DNA of 36,188 nucleotides from UBA6624 sp964343345 [NCBI: uncultured bacterium] (GTDB taxonomy: Bacteria > UBP7 > UBA6624): positions 1 through 36,188 of the forward strand of contig CAYFJE010000003.1 of assembly GCA_964343345.1 (NCBI GenBank). The letters run 5' to 3'. Both the position numbers and the translations under genes were made by a program. The notes under the pieces were generated by a model that did no database searches, was not told the DNA's origin, and worked only from the letters and a program-made list of their open reading frames with translations. Within the stretch, counting starts at the first letter, position 1; each line of letters opens with the position of its first letter. Shown here piece by piece: positions 16,032 through 23,585 of the stretch.

Positions 16032-17162
16032 TCACCAATATTCTTCGTAGTGAATGTTTCCAGGGTTCTTGACACCTCGATCAGCTTTATGCCCCATTCC
16101 TTCAAGCACTTCTATTACACCTAACGGTTTTGGATAGCTCTCTTCTCCTGTTTCTTTGTTTTTTTGTGGGACTCCCAACATTTTTGGATTTCCACAGAAA
16201 TACCACTGTGAGGATTCTGGTTCAGGTTTGTATCCAAGAAGGTCATCAAGCATTCCTTTTGATATGTAATCTTGAATATAAACTTTTTCTTTTACATCAG
16301 GATCTCTTGTTGCTAATCCAACATATTTGTAATTTGGATATTCTTTCATTAGTTTTTTATGTGTTTCGAAATAACCAAAATCTGCACTAGACCTGCAAAC
16401 CTCTAAACAGACTATGTCCCCTTTGTAATCGTTTGAAAGAAGTTTTGCAATCATTGCCATATGAGGAGCCTCCCCAGTACCTGTTCCTCCTAACACGATT
16501 GTTTTTGTTGAATCGTTTACATGATGTAGTGTGTAGTGTCCCACTGCTTTTTTTCCTATGTGTATTCGACTTCCTTCTTTCATTTCAAAAAGCCTTGGAG
16601 TCAAGCCAGGTGCTGGATTGCCTTCTCCGTTATCTCTGACTAAGACTATGTAAAATTCAAAAAAGTCATCATTCCCAGCTTCAACTAACTCTCCAGTTTC
16701 ATCGTCGAGTATTCTGTGGGATATTGAGTAAGCTCTTTGTACAAATGCATCAAACTCTGGAGTTGGTTCTTCTTTTTGTGTTCCTTCAAGCCTGCCTTCA
16801 AAACTGTAAAGGCCAAGAGTCGTATACTGTCCAGGTTCATAAGTTGCTTTTTCTCCATCAGGTTCAACCCTAAATACAGCTAAATCTTCATGTGTGTTCT
16901 TAATGCTTACAACTGTTGCATTGTATTTTTCACTTCTGAATTTTTCCTTTTTCTGCTCTTCTTCTTCTTTTAATCTTTCTTCAAGAAGTTCAGCGGGAAG
17001 ACTTATCACATCTTCTCTTACTTCAGTTGTTCCAGAGGACGTCGTTACTGTGTAATAAAAGAACCATTTTGCACCATCTAAATGGATTCTCCAATTTTCT
17101 ATCGTTCCCTTGTCTCCGGACTCTAGTTTTACCAGATCGCCTTTTCTGAAGTTATTCGGCAT
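16032..17162 (-). CDS. Ferredoxin/flavodoxin-NADP+ reductase with an extra N-terminal domain
   Basis: This FAD/NADP oxidoreductase moves electrons between NADP(H) and ferredoxin or flavodoxin. Of its 376 residues, about 80-376 are the reductase: FAD motif RAYSIS (143-148), NADP-binding GGTGTGEAP (225-233), the YFCGNP block and the C-terminal GNIHYEEYW, which ends in the aromatic residue typical of bacterial Fpr. The first ~55 residues (FRKGDLVKL...GTIENW...REDVISLP) look like a small SH3/KOW-like beta barrel, joined by a charged Glu/Lys helix (56-78). Such a domain is not usual for Fpr. The stop of the 593-aa thioredoxin-domain gene lies 11 bp upstream. Confidence 0.88.
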   Translation of the reverse strand: MPNNFRKGDLVKLESGDKGTIENWRIHLDGAKWFFYYTVTTSSGTTEVREDVISLPAELLEERLKEEEEQKKEKFRSEKYNATVVSIKNTHEDLAVFRVEPDGEKATYEPGQYTTLGLYSFEGRLEGTQKEEPTPEFDAFVQRAYSISHRILDDETGELVEAGNDDFFEFYIVLVRDNGEGNPAPGLTPRLFEMKEGSRIHIGKKAVGHYTLHHVNDSTKTIVLGGTGTGEAPHMAMIAKLLSNDYKGDIVCLEVCRSSADFGYFETHKKLMKEYPNYKYVGLATRDPDVKEKVYIQDYISKGMLDDLLGYKPEPESSQWYFCGNPKMLGVPQKNKETGEESYPKPLGVIEVLEGMGHKADRGVKNPGNIHYEEYW

Positions 17163-17173
17163 AAAAGACGATT

Positions 17174-18955
17174 CTAAAACAAGAAACCATTTTTGAGCTT
17201 TTTCTTTTTTCTATATTCTTCCAAAAGCTTTTCAACATCTTCTTTAATTGATAAACTAGGATAAGCTTTTTGTTTAACTATCATTCCATCTTGATCCAAT
17301 AGATACATTGTTGGTATGCTATTGACCCTGAAAAGATCTGATATTTCATTATCCCAACCTTTCCCATCAAAATGTTCTTCCCATTTCATTTCAGGGTTAT
17401 CTTCAAGATATTTATTTAATTTTTCTTCATCTGAGTCAAGGCTGATTCCAAGCATTACGAAATTTGGTCCTTCAAGTTCATCATAAAGTTGTTGTATTTC
17501 TGGAGCCATTTTTATACAAGGACCACACCATGTTGCCCAAAAATCAATAAGAACAACTTTTCCTTTTAGTTTCTCAAGTGATATTTTTTTGCCGCTATGA
17601 GAAACAAACGAGAAGTTTGGAGATTTGTTTCCTGGAGTAAGGTAAGGTTTATGAGGAGCTTCTTTTTCAGATTCTTTTAAAGTTATTTTTGTTCCACTTG
17701 CATTTATTGAATCTACTACCCAAGACATTCCTCCAAATTCAAAAAGTTGATTTCCTTTATATCCTTCAGCTGAAGATGTAGATCCATTCATTTTTCCATC
17801 TTGGTCTCTGTCTATAGATAATGCTATGTTGTTCAAATCATTAAAAAGACCATCTGTGTTTTCGTCAGCTAAGGCTATTTTGTATTCTTCATTATTCCAG
17901 TTTACTGTTCCTGATTTGTTGTTCCAGCGGTAACATAGAACAGAGTCTTTACCTTTTACTACAGTGTTTAATTTATAGCATTTAATTTTGTAGGAAAAAA
18001 TTTCATCTAACCCTCTGTATTCAAGGTTGATTTCCGATTCCGTATTGAATGTTCTTGAAGATCTTGAAACCCATGAACCGTCACCATCGTTAGTTAGGTC
18101 ATTGTCATTATTTGAATCAATGTAGATTTTTGATTCAAATTCATTAAACCATTCATTATTAAAATCTGTTGCATTCTCTTTTCTGCAATCAATAATTTTT
18201 TGAATTTCTTTTGTTTTTTCTTCATCTTCTTCTGCATCTAGATTTTTATTTAATTCTCTAATTGTTGCCATTGCTGTATCTTCGTCTACAAGTGTTGGTT
18301 GTATTTTTTCGAAACACATGTTTTTCACTGTATCAGAATCCGAAGAGTGAAAAATGTCTGAGTCAAGCACAATTGTTATGCTGTTGTCTTCTTCAGAGTT
18401 TTTATTTTCGTCTCTGCAATTCATCAAAGATTGGATTAAATCAGACCTTTCAGAGGTTTTTGGTTCTTTTTTTTCCGGTTCTTCAGTTTTTTCTGGTTCT
18501 AGTTTTGATAGTTTTTTCTGATTTGTTTTTGGTTCTTTTTTTTCCGGTTCTTCAGTTTTTTCTGGTTCTAGTTTTGATAGTTTTTTCTGATTTGTTTTTG
18601 GTTCTTTTTTATCTTCAGAGACTTTTAGTTTTTTTTCAAAATCTTTATCTTCTTTTTCTTTTTCTTTTTCTATGTCTGCAATATTTGAATTTAATAATTC
18701 TTTTATTTTTTCAAAATCTGGATTTTCTGAGCAAGTTTTTATAGCAGTTGGGGCATTTCTAGGATCCTGTCCTAATTTCAGTGTTGCATACATTGGCTTG
18801 AAAACATATGATGGCTCTGCTGTAAGTTCTTCTGAAGGAGTATCGTTTAATTCAAATCTTTGAGGCCTGTAGTTAGTAAAAATTTGTTTTTCTTCTTGTA
18901 CCAAGTCAACAGTAATACTTGGGATTAAGGTTGCTAAAAATAAGTAAATATTCAT
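17174..18955 (-). CDS. Exported multidomain protein with C-terminal TlpA-like thioredoxin domain
   Basis: The 593-residue protein starts at an ATG with AAGGAG about 10 nt upstream. A short hydrophobic N-terminus (about residues 2-15) suggests export. Residues ~90-170 are a highly charged Lys/Glu/Pro region with two identical 23-residue repeats. The middle part has Asp/Asn-rich loops (IDSNNDNDLTNDGDG, DENTDGLFND, DRDQDGKMNG) like EF-hand or dockerin calcium loops. The C-terminal ~140 residues are a TlpA/ResA-type thioredoxin domain with the active site W476-C-G-P-C480 and the cis-Pro loop SIPTMYLLD. Several single Cys residues upstream could be its substrates. A periplasmic thiol-disulfide role is likely; the partner is unknown. 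Confidence 0.85.
   Translation of the reverse strand: MNIYLFLATLIPSITVDLVQEEKQIFTNYRPQRFELNDTPSEELTAEPSYVFKPMYATLKLGQDPRNAPTAIKTCSENPDFEKIKELLNSNIADIEKEKEKEDKDFEKKLKVSEDKKEPKTNQKKLSKLEPEKTEEPEKKEPKTNQKKLSKLEPEKTEEPEKKEPKTSERSDLIQSLMNCRDENKNSEEDNSITIVLDSDIFHSSDSDTVKNMCFEKIQPTLVDEDTAMATIRELNKNLDAEEDEEKTKEIQKIIDCRKENATDFNNEWFNEFESKIYIDSNNDNDLTNDGDGSWVSRSSRTFNTESEINLEYRGLDEIFSYKIKCYKLNTVVKGKDSVLCYRWNNKSGTVNWNNEEYKIALADENTDGLFNDLNNIALSIDRDQDGKMNGSTSSAEGYKGNQLFEFGGMSWVVDSINASGTKITLKESEKEAPHKPYLTPGNKSPNFSFVSHSGKKISLEKLKGKVVLIDFWATWCGPCIKMAPEIQQLYDELEGPNFVMLGISLDSDEEKLNKYLEDNPEMKWEEHFDGKGWDNEISDLFRVNSIPTMYLLDQDGMIVKQKAYPSLSIKEDVEKLLEEYRKKKKLKNGFLF
18462..18599. repeat. Two identical 69-bp tandem repeats inside the thioredoxin-domain gene
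   Basis: Positions 18462-18530 and 18531-18599 are the same 69 bp, and the first 11 bp of a third copy follow. The unit is 23 codons (Glu/Lys/Pro-rich, containing NQKKLSKLEPEKTEEPEKK), so copy-number change would keep the frame. Perfect identity suggests a recent duplication. Confidence 0.9.
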
Positions 18956-18989
18956 GATTTTGAATCTCCTTTTTTAAAATAGTCTGTGA

Positions 18990-19910
18990 CTATTTTATAT
19001 CTTTCATCCATATCACGGAGATGTATTCTCCTTTTGCTCCGTTTTTCAACATTTTATTGTCAATATTTTTAACAAGTTTCCATATAAATTCTGTTAAAAA
19101 ATCAGGAACTTCATGATGATGCGCTAAATGTATCGCTATAGGAAGTCTTTCTTTTATTTTCGAACCTTTTAATATTTTTTTGATCGCTGGAAGTATTTTA
19201 TTTTCAGAACAGTGCTCAAAAGGAGCGTCTTCAATAATTTGAATTTGTTTTTTCTTGTTCTCGATTTTGAATTTCCTTTTGAATCGATAAATGATATGTG
19301 ATAGTTTTGCAGGAAGGATGTTCATCAGGATTTTTACAGTTTTTTCATTTTTTTCATCAAATCCAAGATGATCTAGTATTAAAATTTTTCCTCCAGGTTT
19401 TAGTGAATTTTTCAATCTTTTTAGGACTTCTTCAGGATTTACAAGATGGTGAAGGACATCCCATACTGCAACAACATCATAAAAATTTTCTTTGAATTGG
19501 AAATTATTCAAATCTGCAACTTGATAGTTTATTTTTTCACCCATTTTTTTTGAGTATTTTTTTGCAATCTTTATGCTTTTTTCAGCAAGATCAAAACCAT
19601 CTACCTCGAAGCCTTTTCTTGAGAGCTCAAGTGAAAGCCAACCCATTCCACAACCAAAATCAAGTGCTTTTTTTTCTTTCTTGACTTTTGGATTTCCTGC
19701 AGATTCTAGGAATTCTTTTTTTATATCGCCTCTTATTATTTTTTCAATTCTGCAATCATTAAATGGGTTGTAGGGTCTTCTTTTTATAGGAGTTGCATTT
19801 TGTAGATCGAGCCAATGAGGAATTCCTTTTTGAAGAGCATCTTCATTAAAGTGAGCCCAAAATTTGGCTTCTTTTTCTAACAACTCTTTAAATTCATTTT
19901 GATGATTCAT
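18990..19910 (-). CDS. SAM-dependent class I methyltransferase
   Basis: The start is placed at the ATG at 19910 (MNHQNEFKELLEKE), with AGGA 8 nt upstream. The frame is open further, but that part lies within the glycosyltransferase. The 306-residue protein has the SAM-binding motif I DFGCGMG (84-90), an acidic residue after strand 2 (VDGFDLAEKS), VADLNNF, and the VWDVLHHLVNPEEVLKRLKNSLKPGGKILI block of Methyltransf_11/25 enzymes. The C-terminal ~120 residues are basic. Its 17-bp overlap with the glycosyltransferase suggests a surface-sugar or lipid-linked substrate, which is inference. Confidence 0.85.
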   Translation of the reverse strand: MNHQNEFKELLEKEAKFWAHFNEDALQKGIPHWLDLQNATPIKRRPYNPFNDCRIEKIIRGDIKKEFLESAGNPKVKKEKKALDFGCGMGWLSLELSRKGFEVDGFDLAEKSIKIAKKYSKKMGEKINYQVADLNNFQFKENFYDVVAVWDVLHHLVNPEEVLKRLKNSLKPGGKILILDHLGFDEKNEKTVKILMNILPAKLSHIIYRFKRKFKIENKKKQIQIIEDAPFEHCSENKILPAIKKILKGSKIKERLPIAIHLAHHHEVPDFLTEFIWKLVKNIDNKMLKNGAKGEYISVIWMKDIK

Positions 19911-20961
19911 AAGCTTTCCTTTTGTCTTTTTCTGAAAATGTTGTTGTCCACTTTTGATAAAGTGCAAGTGTTTCGGGTAGGTCGTTTTCAAGAGGTTTGT
20001 ATTCTGTGTCTGAAAAACAGCCGGAATGACCTTCGGAAAAAGCAAACAACAGAGAATCTTTAACAATTCTTGTTTTTTGTATTTGGAATCTTGATTTTAA
20101 TGCTGGAATAAGCAATTTAAAGAATCTCAAAAAGATAAAAAAAGTTGTTTTTCTCATCCTCTTCTCTGTTCTTGATCTGTTAATTAGTTGTTTTGATCTT
20201 TTTAATATTTCTTTTAATAACTTTATTGGTTCTAAAAGCCTAACTATAGAAAGAAGCAGATTGCTTTGTATGTAATAGTATTTAAATGTAGATGGTTCTT
20301 CTTTCAAAAGAAAGGAATGATGATGAATTATTTTTGCTGATGGAGCTGTCATAAACATCCAGCCTTTAAGCCTTGCTCTCCAGCACCAATCAACATCTTC
20401 GTAATAAAGAAAAAAAGCTTCCCACAACCTGCCCACATCTCTAAATGCCTTTGTTGAGATTAATGTACAACCAAAACAAGACCCGAAAACTGGTTCAGAA
20501 AAATCAAATTGCCCTATGTCTGGTTGTCCGATTCCTCTATTTGCTGCTACTAATCCTGGATAAACAATTGTTCCTATTGAATCAAAATGGTTTGGATAGT
20601 CATGGAGGTACATTTTAGGAGCTACTGCAGCAATTTTTGACTTGGAATCAAAAATTAAAAGCATTTCTTTTACTGAGTCTTTTTTAAGGATGATATCAAA
20701 ATTCAAAATTAAAACATAGTCAAACATTGACAGTGATTTCATACCTGTGTTTACTGCGCTTGAAAAACCTTTGTTTTTCTTCATCTTGATAATTTGAATT
20801 TCTTCATCTTCTAAATAATTCAATCCTTGTTTTTGTGTACTGTTGTTGTCTACAACGAGTATTTTTTCGATTTCCTTTTGTTTTTTTACACTTTCCAAAA
20901 GATCATGTAGTATTTTTTCTGGAGCATTGTAGGTTATTATCAGGGCAGCTGTTTTACTCAT
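19894..20961 (-). CDS. Family 2 glycosyltransferase (rhamnosyltransferase-like)
   Basis: The 355-residue GT-A enzyme opens with AALIITYNAPEKILHDLLESV and VVDNNST, then NKGFSSAVNTGM. It has LILNFDIIL, where NxD replaces the usual D-x-D/NPD-V metal motif, and the conserved FFLYYEDVDWCWRARLKGW block of WbbL/RfbN-type glycosyltransferases. The C-terminal ~110 residues are basic and hydrophobic and may bind membrane. It follows the Gfo/Idh gene with an 8-bp overlap in the lipid A gene run, so addition of a sugar to LPS or another envelope glycan is the likely role. Donor and acceptor cannot be read from the sequence. Confidence 0.87.
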   Translation of the reverse strand: MSKTAALIITYNAPEKILHDLLESVKKQKEIEKILVVDNNSTQKQGLNYLEDEEIQIIKMKKNKGFSSAVNTGMKSLSMFDYVLILNFDIILKKDSVKEMLLIFDSKSKIAAVAPKMYLHDYPNHFDSIGTIVYPGLVAANRGIGQPDIGQFDFSEPVFGSCFGCTLISTKAFRDVGRLWEAFFLYYEDVDWCWRARLKGWMFMTAPSAKIIHHHSFLLKEEPSTFKYYYIQSNLLLSIVRLLEPIKLLKEILKRSKQLINRSRTEKRMRKTTFFIFLRFFKLLIPALKSRFQIQKTRIVKDSLLFAFSEGHSGCFSDTEYKPLENDLPETLALYQKWTTTFSEKDKRKAYESSK

Positions 20962-21862
20962 TTTGGTTATTTTTTATTATTTGATTTGTTGAATCTAAGA
21001 CTATCTCCAAGGATTTAAGGCTTTCTTGATAGAAATTTTTTTTAATGATGTTTTCTTTGAATTTTGTTATTTGTGCATTTATTGCATCCGTTTCGTTTTT
21101 GATGATTTCAATGTTGGTTTTTTTGTTGTTTTTTTTATCTATCTTTATCAAAGTTTGTTTTATGTAGTTGCCCAAATATATATATTTTTCTGTTGAAAGG
21201 AGAAGTGTTCTGTGTCTTTCTTTCGTTTCCCATCCAGCGAAAAGATGTGCATATACATTTTTATCATTTTTAAGAACAACTTTAGCATTATCAGGATATT
21301 TGTCATCTCCCAGGTTTCCAACAGCATCTTCAATTGACACTTTTTTTCCTATAAATTGGAGAACTATATCTATGTCATGTATCATTGAATCTAAAACAAC
21401 ACCTTCATACATAATTCTTTTGGGTCTTGGGGCCCATCTTGATGTGTAAATTGATTCAATTTGTTCATTTTTTATTTCTTTCATTAAAGTTTTTATCATT
21501 GGATTGTGCCTCTCTATATACCCAATCATTAAAACTTTATTCATTTTTTTTGCTGTTTCAACCATGCTTTTTGCAGATTCAATGTTGTCCGATATCGGTT
21601 TTTCCACCAGAACATTGATGTTTTTTTCTAAAAGATAATTTGTTATTTCTTTATGGTGTTTTGTAGGAGTTGCAACTATTGCAGCATCAAAGTTTTCATT
21701 TAAATCTTTAAAATTTTTCAATTTTTTTATTTTTGAATCTATTGAAGATAAAGATTTTTCATCCACATCAACCACACAAGTTAATTCAACATCTTTTCTT
21801 TCCATGAGATGTTCGTAATGTAGTTTCCCCATTTTTCCGATTCCAGCAAGGATAAATTTCAT
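20954..21862 (-). CDS. Gfo/Idh/MocA-family oxidoreductase (GnnA-like candidate)
   Basis: This NAD(P)-dependent sugar oxidoreductase has an N-terminal Rossmann motif (FILAGIGKMGKLHYE), then VVDVDEKS, VATPTKHHKEI and the catalytic-loop EKPISDN (E-K-P). The start ATG at 21862 shares one base with the lpxA stop (TAATG). A GTG at 21871 is the alternative, adding three residues. It has 302 residues. In some bacteria (Leptospira, Acidithiobacillus) an oxidoreductase of this family, GnnA, oxidises UDP-GlcNAc at C3 on the way to the diamino-sugar lipid A precursor, and its gene lies near lpxA. The position here fits, but the GnnB aminotransferase partner is absent from the window, so the role is inferred. 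Confidence 0.85.
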   Translation of the reverse strand: MKFILAGIGKMGKLHYEHLMERKDVELTCVVDVDEKSLSSIDSKIKKLKNFKDLNENFDAAIVATPTKHHKEITNYLLEKNINVLVEKPISDNIESAKSMVETAKKMNKVLMIGYIERHNPMIKTLMKEIKNEQIESIYTSRWAPRPKRIMYEGVVLDSMIHDIDIVLQFIGKKVSIEDAVGNLGDDKYPDNAKVVLKNDKNVYAHLFAGWETKERHRTLLLSTEKYIYLGNYIKQTLIKIDKKNNKKTNIEIIKNETDAINAQITKFKENIIKKNFYQESLKSLEIVLDSTNQIIKNNQNE

Positions 21863-22614
21863 TAATTCCACTTGTAATATTTTGTATTTGAGTTTATAAA
21901 ATCTTTCAAAATGAATGCTTCGTTATTCTTTAAGTTTGTCAATTCTTCAACTAGTTCTTTTTTGTTTGTTTTTGTTTTTAGTAACTTCATTGCTTCAACA
22001 GCATTTTTTCTTAAATCAAGACTGTCAGACATTCCTCTTCTGTTTATGCTAACTATTTTTGTACCACTGCCTAAATCTGCAATCATCGAGTAGGGAGGGA
22101 CAGATTTCAAAACAGGGATCATCGCTCCAATCATGGATCTCGTTCCAATTTCCATTCTTTGGTGAACCATAACACCTCCACCAATAACAGCTTTTTCTCC
22201 AATTTTGACATGTCCACCCAGTTGAACAAAATTTGTTAATATCACATTGTTTTGAAGTTCGGAGTCATGTCCAACATGAGAAAAGGCCATAAGGTAACAA
22301 TTTTTCCCTATGATCGTGGGTGTTTCTGTCGTTGATCCATGAACTGTTACAAATTCTCTCAATGTCGAGCCGTCAGAAACAACTGTTGAATGGCAAAAAT
22401 CTTTAAAAGATATATGTTGTGGAGAATCAATTGTCACCCCCCTATGCAGATGAACATTTTTCCCTATTTTGACATTTCCTTTAATTCTCACATTGTCTTC
22501 AATAACGGAACCTTCTTCTATGATGACATTTTCGTCTATCAAAGATCCAGGGCCTATTTCAACATCATTTTTTATTGTTGCTTTTTTATGAATTATTGCT
22601 TTAGGGTGAATCAT
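21862..22614 (-). CDS. lpxA: UDP-N-acetylglucosamine acyltransferase LpxA
   Basis: LpxA adds the first 3-hydroxyacyl chain in lipid A synthesis. I place the start at the ATG at 22614 (MIHPKAIIHKKA), which forms an ATGA overlap with lpxD and gives 250 residues. The ATG at 22632 would add six residues. The chain is a left-handed beta helix of hexapeptide repeats (I-x-x-x-x-x rhythm), with the catalytic His region AFSHVGHDSELQNNVILTNFVQLGGHVKIG and the substrate loop IDSPQH. The C-terminal helical part (LDLRKNAVEAMKLLK...) follows LpxA. The linked Gfo/Idh gene raises the question of an amino-sugar substrate. Confidence 0.94.
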   Translation of the reverse strand: MIHPKAIIHKKATIKNDVEIGPGSLIDENVIIEEGSVIEDNVRIKGNVKIGKNVHLHRGVTIDSPQHISFKDFCHSTVVSDGSTLREFVTVHGSTTETPTIIGKNCYLMAFSHVGHDSELQNNVILTNFVQLGGHVKIGEKAVIGGGVMVHQRMEIGTRSMIGAMIPVLKSVPPYSMIADLGSGTKIVSINRRGMSDSLDLRKNAVEAMKLLKTKTNKKELVEELTNLKNNEAFILKDFINSNTKYYKWN

Positions 22615-23585
22615 TTTTTTCTTTTCATCCATTCAGGAATTTTTTTCAAAGAAGCCCATATTGCAAGGGTTATTTTTTTCGCTCTTGCTGGATACCCAAG
22701 AACTGTTTCATTGTCTTTTACATCCGATATGACCATGCTCCCAACACCAACAGTCACATTTTCTCCTATTTTTGTATGATCCGAGACTCCAACTCTTCCT
22801 CCAGCTTTGAAATTTTTTCCTATTTTAGAACTTCCTGCTATTCCGCTTTTTGCAGCTATCAAAGAGTTTTTTCCAAGTTCAACATTATGAGCTATATGAA
22901 CTTGAGAGTCAGTTTTTACATTGTCATCAACTTCTGTTGAATCTATAAGTCCAGCATCAATTGTGTTTAGTGCTCCAATTGTCACATTGTTCCCGATTTT
23001 CGCCCCTCCAATGTGAGGCATTCTAAACATCCCATTTTTATTCTTGTGTATGTTGAATCCTGCATTTCCTATGATGCTGCCAGGCCCTATGAGTGTTTTT
23101 TTGCCGATGTTACAGTTATCCATAATTATTGAATGAGGCATCAAGCAGGATTCTCGACTAATTTTTGAGTTATTTCCAACAAAAGAAAATGCATGAATTT
23201 CAACATTTTCTTGAATTTCAACATTTTCTCCAATAAATACAAATGGTCCAATCCTGCTGTTTCGACCTATTTTAGCTGAATCGCTTATATGAGATTTTTC
23301 ACTTATTAGAAGATCTGATTTTTTGAACTTGGGTTCAATTTCTTTCATTATTTTTGCAAATATCGTTTTTGGGTCTGGATGCTGAATTCCTTTGTAAGGT
23401 TTGTCTTTTGAAATTATGTAGCAGTTATTTCTTTCTAGTTCTTTTGATGTTTTTTTTGTTAAAGAAAATGCTAAAAAATCTTTTATGGGTTTTTCAGAAG
23501 AACATAAACCAAAAATTACTGAATCTTTGCTTCCAACCAAAATACCATTAGATATTTTTGCAAGTTCTTTTAGGCTCCAGGCCAT
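22611..23585 (-). CDS. lpxD: UDP-3-O-(3-hydroxyacyl)glucosamine N-acyltransferase LpxD
   Basis: LpxD adds the second acyl chain to the lipid A precursor. The 324-residue protein has the N-terminal uridine-binding domain (SLKELAKISNGILVGSKDS ... IFGLCSSEKPIKDFLAFS), a long hexapeptide beta helix from about residue 100, the catalytic-His region VHIAHNVELGKNSLIAAKSGIAGSSKIG, and a short C-terminal helix. Its ATG shares one base with the bamA stop (TAATG). The skp/ompH and fabZ genes often found between bamA and lpxA in other bacteria are missing here. Confidence 0.94.
   Translation of the reverse strand: MAWSLKELAKISNGILVGSKDSVIFGLCSSEKPIKDFLAFSLTKKTSKELERNNCYIISKDKPYKGIQHPDPKTIFAKIMKEIEPKFKKSDLLISEKSHISDSAKIGRNSRIGPFVFIGENVEIQENVEIHAFSFVGNNSKISRESCLMPHSIIMDNCNIGKKTLIGPGSIIGNAGFNIHKNKNGMFRMPHIGGAKIGNNVTIGALNTIDAGLIDSTEVDDNVKTDSQVHIAHNVELGKNSLIAAKSGIAGSSKIGKNFKAGGRVGVSDHTKIGENVTVGVGSMVISDVKDNETVLGYPARAKKITLAIWASLKKIPEWMKRKK

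Noticed and set aside
18462-18599. CRISPR-like array
   Set aside because: Two adjacent identical 69-bp units without spacers lie in frame inside a gene. They are a protein repeat. No CRISPR array or cas gene is seen in the window.
19911-20066. Longer methyltransferase start
   Set aside because: The extension overlaps the end of the glycosyltransferase by about 170 bp, while the ATG at 19910 has a ribosome site and suits the fold.
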